From positions 148,237,890 to 148,301,889 of the forward strand of contig CAXKWD010000009.1 in NCBI GenBank assembly GCA_964059195.1: 64,000 nt of DNA, read 5' to 3'. A model generated the notes under the pieces. The model did not search any database, was not told where the DNA came from, and saw nothing but the letters and a program-made list of their open reading frames with translations. Shown here piece after piece: positions 1 through 9,927 of this stretch. Position 1 is the first letter of the stretch. Every line of letters begins with the position of its first letter. A program made the translations under genes and the position numbers. The DNA is from Ectobius pallidus. Lineage: Eukaryota > Arthropoda > Insecta > Blattodea > Ectobiidae.

Positions 1-195
1 ACATACTACAACGAGAAGCGAGTATAAATACGGCCTTTTCTATTTTTGAAAATATGGAAACAACATGACTAACAATTTCAAAAAACGATTGACAATTGTT
101 ACGTTATATTGAATATTATATTGTGGGCCATGCAATAAATAATATTGTAGCGTTTTATATCCAATACAAAATTAATATTGATATACTCGTTATTT

Positions 196-380
196 CGGTA
201 CCGGTCAACCGAATTAGTCGAAATTCAACAGGCTTCATCCCATGGACGTTATAAATGCCTATACGAAGTTTCATGAAAATCCGATAAAGCGTACTTGAGT
301 TATCGCGCGTACAGACACACAGACGGACAGACATTTTTCCGTCCCCACACACAATCTCATAAAATACCATATTGGCACTT
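196..380 (-). mobile_element. Helentron-like element E1, 5' end fragment
   Basis: On the minus strand this begins with the 13-bp subterminal repeat (368-380, a variant of AAGTGCCAGTATG). It then runs through the TGTCTGTC-type simple segment into part of one unit of the internal repeat of about 150 bp (GATAACTC, CCATGG, GGTACCGG landmarks). The rest of the element is missing. Thirteen copies of this family are seen in the window; the full architecture is described at 38933-40078 and 57151-57808. Confidence 0.75.
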
Positions 381-1000
381 AATAATGTTCAAAAATAAAA
401 ACAAATCTTTGATATTGTGTAACGTATAAATTAAATCCAAGGAAATAAAAACAGACTATCATGAAATGGAATACAAGGAGGCTTTTCTCGTTCTTTGCAG
501 GCTATGGCACAATAATCAACAGAATAATACCGCACAATGTGAATTTCTTACATGTTAGCCAACCTTCCGCCTCCCCTATATACTTAAAGGAAAATCCTAA
601 GTGTAATTGATAACAGATGGCCGAGCTTCATGTGACGTGACAATAACAACAATGACGTAATGATGCAGGTCTGATGTCTCTCTGCTTTCAGAGTGAGCTC
701 GTTTCAATTTCGCGATGTGTGAACACACTCTAGTGGAGGCCATCTTGTTCATTGTACTCTTTCAAAATGGCAGCCCTAAAACCTGTATTATTGTTATTAT
801 GACATTCAGCGTTCATGGTGGCTGTTACTTAAAGTAGCCTAAGGTTACTAGATTTTTTCAGTGAATCCGGACATTATAAATTTTTATGTTAGTAATTTTT
901 TGACAGGAATGGATGGGTTAATTACACTGCACTTCTTATAATACGTCACAGATTATGAATATTGGAATGTGTTTAGATTGTAAGTTTAACAATCTCAGAG
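381..1000. other. Unassigned, no gene seen
   Basis: No open frame or repeat that I recognise. The only notable part is a patch of promoter-like motifs at 632-774, listed separately. Confidence 0.6.
632..774. promoter_or_regulatory. Promoter-like motif cluster (CRE-like and YY1-like)
   Basis: Two CRE/ATF-like octamers (TGACGTGA at 632, TGACGTAA at 653) are followed by two YY1-like sites in opposite orientation (GGCCATCTTG at 738, AAAATGGCAGC at 764). No downstream coding sequence is visible, so this may be a stranded or chance cluster. The motif matches are direct; promoter activity is a guess. Confidence 0.2.
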
Positions 1001-1639
1001 CTGTCCGTGTGTCTATACGCGCGATAACTCAAACAAGCTTTATCGGATTTTCATGATACTTGGTATACGCATTTATAACATCCATGGCAGGAACCCTATT
1101 GATATTCGACCAAATCGGTTGACCGGTACCGGAGTAATGCCCAATTTAGTACCTTTTTATGGTAATATATAAAAAAGGCGTGATAACTCAAATACACTTT
1201 AACGGATTTTAATAAAACTTGGTATACGCATTTATAACATCCATGGGAAAAAGCCTATTGATATTCGACCAAATCGGTTGACATGTACCGGAGTAATGCC
1301 CAATTAAATGCCCTTTTCTATGGTAATATGTTATGAAGGTGCCATAACTCAGATACGCTTTAATGGATTTTTATGAAACTTGGTATATGGATTTATAACG
1401 TCCTTGGGAAGAAGCCTATTGATATTGGACCAAATCGGTTGATCGGTACCGGAGTAATGCTCAATTTAGTGCCTATTTTAATGGTAATACATTAGAAAGA
1501 ATTTATCAAATGCAAATTAGTTCTCAAGACAACATATTGTTTTACAGTGTTCATACACGGCTTTGGAAATTGCAATATAGTTAGCTATGACAAATAACAC
1601 TATTCCTTCACATACGATTATGAAAGTAGATCGTTAAAC

Positions 1640-1714
1640 TGAGCGAGGTAGCTGAGATGGTAACGTCTTGGACTCACATTTTGGTTGTTCCTGGTTCGAT
1701 TCCCGTAGCCGGCC
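1640..1714 (+). repeat. tRNA-like core inside E2
   Basis: It reads GAGCGAGGTAGCTGAGATGG, an A-box-like segment, then GGTTCGATTCC at 1692, a B-box (Pol III internal promoter) match, then GCCGGCC. The same core occurs alone in SINE1 and inside most E copies. It is not a functional tRNA: no full cloverleaf is evident. Confidence 0.6.
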
Positions 1715-1933
1715 AATTTGACATATCTTTTGTGTATTTTTAAGTGAGTGTGCGATTGTCAAGATATCACAAATCTGTATAGTTCTGCTGATGCTGGACG
1801 TTTTAAAGCTGATTAAAAAACTAGACCTTTGTTCTCCCTGAAGCTCTACTTAATGAATGAATTTGGAGCTTACCTCGGAAATTAATGAAAAAAAAACTTA
1901 TTTTTCGCATATCATAATTGCAATTATAACTGA

Positions 1934-2798
1934 CTAGCTTAAAAGACCCGGCGTCGCCCGGGTTTTGTATTTTGTAATTAGAAATTAGCTTATGAAGGAT
2001 TTTCAATTTTAAATTCTAGGTCCTTATATAGGCATTTATAATTTGAAATAGGAAGAACGACTTATTACACTCAAACTATTCCCTCAGAAAACTCTTGATA
2101 TAGTTTTTTATGGCTCATAGAGGATCTAGAATTTTGCATCCCATCGCTTGTACAGTGCACAGCAAGCCTGGTAGAGGTTTAAATAAGAAGAAACAGAAAT
2201 TCCTGTAACATAAAATTGTAATATCGAGGCGGGAAATTTCCCACTCTTATGTTACCATAAAGCCGTTTTGGAGATGAAATTAAACAGAAAGCATTATCAC
2301 TTTCATACTTTTCTCTCCAAAAACCTGCGATATAATATAATAATATACACATTACCATACCTCGTTTTGTTTTCTCTATGTCCAGGGTAGAGAAAGTTAT
2401 GTGATTCCATTATTTTAGTGGATTTCATTCTGTAATATTTATTTATAACATGAATTATTTTGATAACTTCTCTTATTTGTCAAAAGTGCATTTCATTTGT
2501 TTCTTCCAAGCCCACCTGATACCATTTGGCAACAATATATTCTGTGATTTGGAATTGATAATTCTATGTAAAAAGGGATTAAGTATTTTCAAAAACATTT
2601 AATTTTTGGCATTTAGAATCAGAATTTTTCAAAATCCTTTCTTAGTGAGCACCTACATTATGAAACGAAGGTACTGTCAAAATTCCAAGTCTCTACCTGT
2701 TATAGTTTAGGCTGTACGTTGATTCCTGTCATTCAGTCAATCAGTCATTCAGTCATTCATTCAGTCAGTCAGGACAAAGCCTTTTATACATATAGAGA
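1934..2798 (-). mobile_element. Non-autonomous Helitron HelA copy 1
   Basis: On the minus strand it starts TCTCTATATGTATAAAAG and ends with a CCCGG/CCGGG hairpin followed by CTAG. The flanks are A and T, the normal Helitron target. The interrupted host element reads ATAACTGA | TTAAAC, which restores its consensus when the 865 bp are removed. No Rep/helicase coding is present. Confidence 0.9.
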
Positions 2799-2852
2799 TT
2801 AAACAAAAGCATTCTGGCACTTTGTTATATCAGTTTACCTGATTTTATTTGC

Positions 2853-3560
2853 TAATGTAAAACTACAAAGTTTCGGCCTGAAAGTGTTTATTACAAAACA
2901 GTCACTTAGCTATGGTAATAACCAGAATAGCTTGAATTAATATTGTGAAGAATACCGTGGCATCTTCCCGAGAAATGGGGCAGAGTCCCCCCATCCCCAG
3001 ATGAACATCTTCAAGTCTGGAATTTTGCTATAAAGCAACAATTTGCTGATAACAGTAACAAACACTATTGTTGGTTGACCTTACAAAGTAGAACGACCCC
3101 CTGCGATATTGGATGGAGCTGGGAGGACAAAAGAAAAGAGGTTTTACGATGCTCTTGTGTTCTCATAAGAACAAGTAGCATCACTAACCCAGTTTCCACA
3201 CGAGGGGGTGTGACGTCATGCTGACTATGCAGACACGTGTACACCACCCCCTTGCCCCTCTCTTCAACCCTTCTCTTTGTAAATAACAAATCTCATATAG
3301 CCTAATCCCAAACTATATAATATACTTATAATATTTGACCTGTTCATCTTCAAGTGTAGTCCATCTTCAATTGTGAAAATAATTGCCATAGCAACCGGGG
3401 AAAAAAGAGCATCGCTGAATATAATTCAGGGTGGTCTTGATATGTTGCCATAGCAACCGGGGGAAAGAAAGAAAAATAAAGTTCGAAATAACTAAACATC
3501 TGACTGCATTGGAGTCAAGGCCCTCAATGAATAGAAAATATATATCGCTGGTATTGATTT
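2853..3560. other. Unassigned, no gene seen
   Basis: Short frames only. It contains two X-box-like palindromes at 3382-3457 and, near 3490-3545, a stretch resembling interior sequence of E9 and E11 (the CTGACTGCATTGGAGTCA segment). Confidence 0.5.
3382..3457. promoter_or_regulatory. Two X-box-like (RFX-type) palindromes
   Basis: ATTGCCATAGCAAC (3382-3395) and GTTGCCATAGCAAC (3444-3457) lie 62 bp apart, each followed by CGGGG. The second matches the RFX X-box consensus of two half sites. The repetition suggests a duplicated unit; function is unproven. Confidence 0.3.
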
Positions 3561-3769
3561 TATGCAACATAACACATTAATTTGTCGTTCTTTTGATAAT
3601 GTTAGCACACTTCGCTTGAATCGTTTGTTTAAAACGTTACGCAGAGATAATTTTTTCTACAACGGTGGACAGAAGGGGATCATGAATGCATGCCTAAATG
3701 GGAAAACAATGAATGATTTGGACGAAACTCACTATGCGGGGACTTTAGAGCTAGGGAACTCGAATCTGG

Positions 3770-3870
3770 GGTCTTTTTTTCTCCGGGCGGAGCACTTTAA
3801 TCGTGAAATGCACCTCGAATCCGGGTTTTTAGTTATTTAATTATCAATCGTTATAAAAATATTGTTTATG
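3770..3870 (+). repeat. Dispersed repeat fragment
   Basis: The segment containing TTTAATCGTGAAATGCACC recurs at about 29463-29560 (same orientation), with a shorter match near 59700-59735. It contributes the end of a 92-codon open frame (3562-3840), which I therefore treat as chance reading through repeat sequence. Confidence 0.4.
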
Positions 3871-3994
3871 CATGATTTGGGTAAAGCTCATGAATCTGTG
3901 GTTCATTTTAATCGTTGCTATAAATATTAAAATTGGTCAGTAGTTTTATTTTATAATGTAGAGACTCACTTAGATACCTAAAAATAAAGATTTA

Positions 3995-4051
3995 AACACT
4001 ATTATCCTGCCGGTTGTATTATATGGATGTGAGACATGGCCCCTTACATAA
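3995..4051 (+). pseudogene. LINE reverse transcriptase fragment, part 1
   Basis: Reads IILPVVLYGCETWPLT, the hallmark segment after the catalytic domain in many arthropod LINE reverse transcriptases. It breaks off at the left end of the CACTG transposon and resumes at 5937. The 5' part of the LINE is absent. Confidence 0.85.
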
Positions 4052-5936
4052 CACTGTTAAACACACATTTTGTGACATGGACATTTTTAGGTGTTTTCGA
4101 TGTATTGAGGCACCCTAATAACAAATCTAAAAACAGAAATTGCCTATCACCCACGGATTTTTAGTAACAAGCGTTTCTTTTTTAAATATAACAAAAAAAC
4201 AGCAATCATTTCAACAGTTTTGCGAGTCACTGTATGCATATTGTACCACTTCGTGTAATGTATGTATCAGCAGTGTGTTAAGACAAGTTCATTCCAGTAT
4301 ATTAAATGCAAGAAGTATGCACCCAAATGAGATTGTGCATTAGTAGGCATTTACCCGCGTATGAAGTTACTGCATTTCCTATTTCGTCTTTACTAACGTG
4401 TTTGTGTTCTACATACTTGGTTTATTTTTATTATTGTACTGTGATTGACTGTGAATTAACAAGTCAATACAATGCCTAGGCAGTGTGTAAATAATGTCAA
4501 CAGTTTTTGTTATGAGTGTGAAAAAATAACTTTTAAATCGCAAAAACGTAATTTCACTCAACTTGTGCGAAGAGCTTACGAACTTTATTTCGGAGTTAAA
4601 GTAGGAGCTCAAGATAAGTCATGGGTCCCTCACATATGTTAATAAAAGACTTGTATAACATTGTTAACAGGTTGATTGAAAGGTGAAAAAGTAATGTGCG
4701 ATATGCAGTACCAATGCTGTGGAGAGAACCAAAAGACCATCCTACAGATTGTTACTTTTGCCTCACTAAAATACAAGGCATCGGACTGAAGTCCAAGGAT
4801 GCTGTGCAATATCCAAATTTACCATCAGCCTGGCCCGTCGAACATAGTGAAGAACTTCCTATCCCAAACCCACCAGAATCGTGGAGTTTGGACGAAGAAG
4901 AATGTGCTGGTGATACACCTGATGTTGTGCAATTCGCACAGGAAATCGACAATGATCCAGAGTTTCAAGTACCAAAATGTTCAACAAATCCACATCTGAT
5001 TTCAAAAGCTGAACTGAATGATTTAGTTCGAGATTTAAAACTAGCAAAATCACAGTCAGAACTCCTAGCATCCAGATTAAAAGGATGGAATCTCTTCGAA
5101 GGTGACGTACATATAACTGGCTTTCGAAAACGTCAAAAAGAACTTACACATTATTTCGCTCAAGAAGGGATTTTGGTATAGGATACTGCACGGATGTTGA
5201 CAACTTATTTGATGCATTGGGGCAGGAACATGAACCAAGCAATTTGCGCCTATTTATTGATTCTTCTAAACTTAGCTTAAAATCATTAGATCGGAACGGA
5301 AGGGGGTTCTTGTATCTGAAACAGAAATTTTCGAGAGTTAGTGAGGCAAAAATTAAAGAGGGCATATTTGTGGGACCGCAAGTATGAGAAATTATGAAAG
5401 ATGGCAAATATGACAACATGCTGAATGAAGCTGAACTAAGAGCATGGAAAGCTTTTAAAACAGTTGTGACCAATTTTCTTGGATATGTCAAAGCTGAAAA
5501 TTACAATGACCTTGTGACTGAATTACTTAGTGCCTACAGCGAAATGGGATGTAACATGTCATTAAAAATTCACTTTCTGGATGCTCACCTCGATTTCATT
5601 CCTGAAAATTTGGTTACCGTAAGCGACGAACATGGGGAACAATTCCACCAGGACATTGTTGCAACTATGGAAAAGCGATACCAAGGCAAATGGAGCCCTA
5701 GTTTGCTTGCTGATGACTGCTGGGCATTTTGTAATAACATTTTGAATCAAATATAATATTAAGAACATACCGAAATTAACATATTTCAGTATAACACAAA
5801 ACACTTTGTAGCAAAAAAAATAGTGGGTGATAGAGAAAATCCAAGGTCATTTTCTGTTTTCTGGTGAAATTTTACATAAGGTACACCTTGTTTTATCCAT
5901 GTCACAAAAAAAAAAGTTGATTTTTGTTTACCAGTG
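4052..5936 (+). mobile_element. CACTG-ended DNA transposon carrying a degenerate orphan-family gene
   Basis: The left end is CACTGTTAAACACAC and the right end, inverted, is CACTGGTAAACAAA. Both arms then share TTTTGTGACATGGA, an AGGTG block and, further in, TATCACCCAC, so the inverted repeats are long (about 150 bp) and imperfect. The flanks are TAA on both sides (4049-4051 and 5937-5939), a 3-bp target duplication. CACTA/CACTG ends with short target duplications fit the CMC group (CACTA, Mirage, Chapaev). The insertion splits a LINE reading frame. Membership in CMC is inferred from the ends only. Confidence 0.75.
4471..5756 (+). pseudogene. Broken orphan-family gene, likely the transposon's protein
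   Basis: Three pieces read in order. 4471-4641 begins with an ATG and contains NSFCYECEKITF and a Cys-rich start. 4696-5181 contains VPMLWREPKDHPTDCYFC. About 5182-5756 contains SEAKIKEGIFVGP and, near the end, SDEHGEQFHQDI and EKRYQGKWSP. These match a protein family widespread in arthropod genomes that I know only as uncharacterised. Compared with the family, a large central block is missing after FIDSSKLSLKS (near 5285). Stops at 5179-5181 and 5385-5387 also break it. The paired cysteines near the start suggest a zinc-binding N-terminus. It lies wholly between the CACTG ends. No function is assigned. Confidence 0.8.
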
Positions 5937-6260
5937 TAATCTGAGAGTGTTCGAAAACAGGGGGCTTAGGAAAATATTCAGACCTAAGAGAGATGAAAAC
6001 TGCATAACGACGAGCTTCATAACCTGTACTCGTCACAGGATATAGTAAGGGTAATTAAATCACGGAGGATGAAATGGGGGAGGAAAGACATATCTCTAAA
6101 GTATTGACTGGGAGACCCGAAGGGAAAAGACCACTTGGAAGACATAGACGTAGGTGGGAGGACAATATTAGGATATATTTAAGGGAAGTAGGGTTGGCAA
6201 GGGATGGTTAGAGTCGAAGGGTTGAAGGAATGATTAATGGGAATGTCCAGAACTGATTTG
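5937..6260 (+). pseudogene. LINE reverse transcriptase fragment, part 2
   Basis: It resumes with LRVFENRGLRKIFRPKRDE, then after a gap and frameshift has TGRPEGKRPLGRHRRRWED and LREVGLARDG before a stop at about 6209. This is the C-terminal end of the LINE protein begun at 3995. Short sequence is missing at the join, so the LINE was already decayed or was trimmed. Confidence 0.85.
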
Positions 6261-6499
6261 AATACTAGGGACGGACTGCGCAGTAAACAACTGAAGTAAA
6301 TATTACAGTTTGAAAATAAAATATAAGTTTACCCTTCTCGTATATTACGTTCGTTGAAATGCTTTGATTCCGAAACTAAACTTAAAACATTACCTTTGCT
6401 GGTAGTCAAAGAGATATCTGCATATATTTTCGCGGTGTTCACCACGGATCAGTATAGACTTCCAAAAACACTCGTAACTGAGTATGGAGTATTGGTTAA

Positions 6500-6800
6500 T
6501 GGACTCCTAAATATAGTAAGGGTACTTAAATCACGGGGGAGGAAAGACACATCTCAAAAGTATTGACTGAGAGACCTGTAGGGAAAAGACCACCTGGAAG
6601 ACCTAGACGTAGGTTGGAGGACAATATTTGGATAGATTTAAGGGAAGTGGGATTTGCCAGGGATGGTTGGATGGAGTTAGCACAGAATAGGGTTGAATGG
6701 CGGGCTCAGGTAAGCGCGGCAATGAACCTCCGGGTTCCATAAATAGTTAATATTGCTTGGGAATTGTCTATTGTCATTGTCTCGCTAAGAAGAAATTTCT
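6500..6800 (+). pseudogene. LINE 3' tail, second head-to-tail copy
   Basis: It reads RPVGKRPPGRPRRRLEDNI then WMELAQNRVEWRAQV and ends AMNLRVP with a stop at about 6740. The untranslated tail contains GGGAATTGTCTATTGTCATTG. It is the same family as 5937-6260, and its leader (TATAGTAAGGGTACTTAAATC) repeats the one at about 6042. Both are 5'-truncated. Confidence 0.85.
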
Positions 6801-7363
6801 CGAAAATCAACCCAAAAGGGGTGTCATAATGAGTTCAAAGTTTGCATAGAGAAATATTATTTTGTAATTCTATTAGCTTAAAACCTGCTAAAAGTACGTC
6901 AAAATATAAATATAGTGGATTCCAAGCTTTGGGGAATAATGCCCATCCGTACCAAGCTTTAAGATGTCATGGACTGGGTATGCGGGCTTTCATGCTTCCG
7001 ACTACCGCAGTACATTAGAGTGGCACGATGCAGACGCGTTTGAATGTTTATGGATGTCTGTTTCCTTCACTATCTTACATCTAGTACCCATAATTTGCAT
7101 TATTACATAAAATCCAAAACCTGCCCTTTCATTTGTATATTTCAAAATTTTAAAATGGTCCCATATTTCCATCCTTCTTATTTATAAATTATTAAAAATA
7201 TTCACATTAATTTTTATCAGGATATAAAACTTTTTTTTTGTGGTGTTATAGGTTGTAAACATATGATGGGTTATGATGGGTTATCGCTCATATTATGTAA
7301 CAGGGAACATCTGTGATGTATTTATTGGTCGATGAAAATAAATGGCTGACCTACGGCAGTCGG

Positions 7364-7364
<1 letters not shown>
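6801..7364. other. Unassigned AT-rich sequence
   Basis: No gene, repeat family or conserved motif recognised. Confidence 0.6.

Positions 7365-7365
<1 letters not shown>

Positions 7366-7430
<65 letters not shown>
7366..7430. repeat. (AAT)n microsatellite
   Basis: About 21 uninterrupted AAT triplets. SINE1 sequence begins immediately after it. Confidence 0.95.
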
Positions 7431-7432
<2 letters not shown>

Positions 7433-7758
7433 TGGTAACGTCTTGGACTCGCATTCGGGAGGTCCCAGGTTCAAATCCCGTGACCGCCCCATTTGAGTTG
7501 GTGTTTTCGTGGTTTCCCCAGTCGAAAAGGCAAATGCCGAATTTGATATTTACATACCATGATTCATCCCCATCATTTCATCCTGTATCGTATCCATTTA
7601 AATTAAAATCAGTTGAAATTTACTGCATTAAATACACCGACAATAGAAACAATTGACAACCAATAGTTAGATGGCCTACCCAATTTTACAGACACACATC
7701 CCGAACTCCTGATATAGCCTCGAAGCTAAAAGGAGTATGAATAGGCCTACAGCTGAAA
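7431..7758 (+). mobile_element. tRNA-derived SINE1 copy b, 5'-truncated
   Basis: It lacks the A-box head but has GTAACGTCTTGGACTCGC and the B box AGGTTCAAATCCCG. The SINE body follows (TGCCGAATTTGATATTTACA, CATTTCATCCTGTATC) and then the conserved 3' end with CGAAGCTAAAAGGAGTATGA and ACAGCTGAAATA. The tail runs into (AAT)n. Confidence 0.85.
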
Positions 7759-8033
7759 TAATAATAATAATAATAATAATAATAATTATTATTATTATAA
7801 TTATAATTATTACTTATTATTTTTTATTATTTAATAATAATAATTATTATTAAGGTATTATTATAATTTTGTAATTATTATTATTATTATTATTATTAAA
7901 TAATAATAATTGTTATTTATTATTTATTGTTATTATTTCATAATAATAATTATTAAGGTATTATTATTATTGAAATATTTTGGCCTAAAAGAGATGAAAA
8001 TATAACTTAGGCCTAGTTTTATAATAATAATAA

Positions 8034-8064
<31 letters not shown>

Positions 8065-8082
8065 GTAATAAGTATTATTAAG

Positions 8083-8115
<33 letters not shown>
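7759..8115. repeat. Degenerate AAT/ATT tract with inverted segments
   Basis: Alternating blocks of AAT and ATT triplets with TATTTAATAATAATAATT-type joints. Opposed triplet runs can pair as long stems. A short non-repeat island lies at about 7975-8025. Confidence 0.9.
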
Positions 8116-8117
<2 letters not shown>

Positions 8118-8521
8118 ACAAGAATAATGTTGTAGTGTCGGTTGCCATTCAAAGAATCAATACAAAGAATGTTAAGTCGGAAAATCATGAAATGTACAAA
8201 TAATAGAAAATAATAAAACTAGTCCTAAGTTATGACGATGAATGTATAGCATCCGTATAAGAAGCAGACAAGTTTGCTGGTCTAATTGTAAAATCGTACA
8301 CAAACAAATACAGTAGTAAGAGAAAATAGTGTTGGGGCGTTGACTCCGGCCACGTGGGTGGACACGTGTGTGGCAGGTCAGGCTCGTGACGTCAGTCTCA
8401 AGGGCGAGGTGCTGATGAACTCGGCCTGCGTCATAAGCATGGCCCACCAGTACACTGCACTAGTTCCATATCAGGGCCCCCTCACTTCTAAACATTACCG
8501 GACGATTTTACTCGAATTTGG
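8116..8521. other. Unassigned, one CRE palindrome
   Basis: A 98-codon frame runs from here into the MITE and is not credible as a gene. TGACGTCA occurs near 8388 in a more GC-rich patch (8335-8450). Confidence 0.5.
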
Positions 8522-8763
8522 CATAGGCGTAACCAAGCCGACCATATTGGGGGGGGGGGAAGTTATAACATCCGGGGGGTCCGGGGGTCCTCCCCGGAAA
8601 ATTTTAAAAATTAAGATGCACAATAACGAGTTTTAAGCTTCCCACGCTTTACACTCGTATTAAGTAATTTATAAGCAGACTTAAAAAAATTATACAATTT
8701 TCCTTTTTTAATCAATGGGGGGGGGGTTCAAACCCCCAAAACCCTCCCCTCGTTACGCCTCTG
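8522..8763 (+). mobile_element. hAT-type MITE, CATAGGCG family copy 1
   Basis: Ends are CATAGGCGTAACCAAGCC and (inverted) CAGAGGCGTAACGAGG. The interior has G- and C-tracts and the family block AACGAGTTTTAAGCTTCCCA. The flanks GAATTTGG and CGAATTTC form only a shifted, imperfect duplication. The other copies have perfect 8-bp duplications. Confidence 0.75.
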
Positions 8764-8867
8764 CGAATTTCTAGGTAATTTCCCCAGTAGCAAAGAAAAT
8801 GCCGAATTGACATTTTATGCTATTTTCGCTTGTGCTTAGAATCAATAAACTTGATAATATTACAGAA

Positions 8868-8960
8868 GAAAAATTCCCCTGATACTGGGATTTGAACCCA
8901 GGACCAAAGCCAAAGCCATAGCAAAAAATCCTGGGTTCAAATTCTAGTGTCGGAGGAATT
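8868..8960. repeat. Inverted pair of tRNA T-arm-like segments
   Basis: GGGATTTGAACCCAGGA (left) pairs with TCCTGGGTTCAAATTCTAG (right) around a short AAAGCCATAGC-type loop. Each arm holds a B-box-like GGTTCAAATCC. It looks like two tail-to-tail fragments of the retroposon also seen at 17728 and 33661. Confidence 0.55.
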
Positions 8961-9173
8961 TTTGTCACATAATATTATCATGTAATATCCTACAGAGACA
9001 ATAGTCCTTGGTTCATGAATGCATATGCATAAATCTATAAATAGACATCTTTCGTATCGGGTGGATTCCAGGCTCTTTTGGTTGGCAACAATTTAAAACT
9101 TGATAAAAAAAATACACAACCTTATAATCTCTCTAAAAGCTTATCTAGGTCCGGATCACGAACCTTTTCATAT

Positions 9174-9466
9174 AATAACACACAAACACATTAAAACAAT
9201 AGTTGCCACAATCTTTAAAAGAGTCTCTTATTTATGAAGTTTCTTCTCTTCTTGGGTCCTAGATATGTCAAGTGCTAAAAAGATATCAGGTGATAGTGGC
9301 AGAGGATCATCTCAATAAGAACTGAAGATGGCACATCTTGCGCGCTGAAATGCATCTTTTTAATATATGGCACATCTTAGATCTAAGACGAGAAGGGACT
9401 TCATAAATAAGAGACTCTTTTAAAGATTGCGGCAACCGTTGTTTTAATGTGTTTTTGTCTATATTT
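9174..9466. repeat. Inverted-repeat element next to the mariner palindrome
   Basis: Arms 9178-9265 and 9375-9462 pair over about 88 bp. Examples are CACATTAAAACAATAGTTGC with GCAACCGTTGTTTTAATGTG, and TTTAAAAGAGTCTCTTATTT. The spacer is about 110 bp. It runs straight into the truncated left arm of the mariner fold-back. Class unknown. Confidence 0.6.
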
Positions 9467-9927
9467 TATGTCATTCTCTGTCATTCTTTGTCATTCCGTG
9501 AGGTGTAGGAAAATATGGAAATCACTGGGAGCGAAGTCCGGGCTGTAGGGTGGATGTATGAACATTCCTATCAAGTTTCTTGCAGAAGTTCGGCTGGGAG
9601 GTGTTTAAACATCCACCCTACAGCCTGGACCTCGCTCCCAGTGATTTCCATCTTTTCCTACACCTCCAGAAATGACAGGGAATTACAGAGAATGACAGAG
9701 AGGCGAAAGTGGTTGTCACACGGTGGTTCAAATCCCTGGTGGCACACTTCTACGACACAGGTATTCAAAAGTTGGTTCTACGGCATGACAAATGTTTTAA
9801 TTCCGGTGGCGAATATTTTGAAAAATATCTGAACTCTTGCTGTATCTGTTGAAATATATGTCTATGAAATTGTGTTTTGTTTCTGTAAAAGGCCCCAAGG
9901 AAACTTACTTTATGGACGAGCCTCGTA
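9467..9927. mobile_element. Palindromic mariner derivative M1, left arm truncated
   Basis: The plus-strand right arm reads HPPYSLDLAPSDFHLF, the mariner catalytic-region signature, then VVVTRWFKSLVAHFYDTGIQ and DKCFNSGGEYFEKY, the mariner C-terminus. The left arm is the inverse of the same region (GGAAATCACTGGGAGCG against CGCTCCCAGTGATTTCC). The right end holds the terminal repeat reading GGCCCCAAGGAAACTTAC to CCTCGTA. Frames are broken. It is one of four copies with this fold-back layout. Confidence 0.85.

Larger units (their letters stand above)
1001..2845 (+). mobile_element. Helentron-like element E2, 5'-truncated, carries a Helitron
   Basis: It starts inside the simple-sequence segment and has three tandem units of the internal repeat (about 1015-1500, period near 160 bp). 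A tRNA-like core follows at 1640-1714. The 3' end holds the subterminal repeat CATTCTGGCACTT and the terminal hairpin ATCAG-TTTAC-CTGAT near 2829-2843. A complete Helitron (1934-2798) splits it exactly between A and T. Confidence 0.75.
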
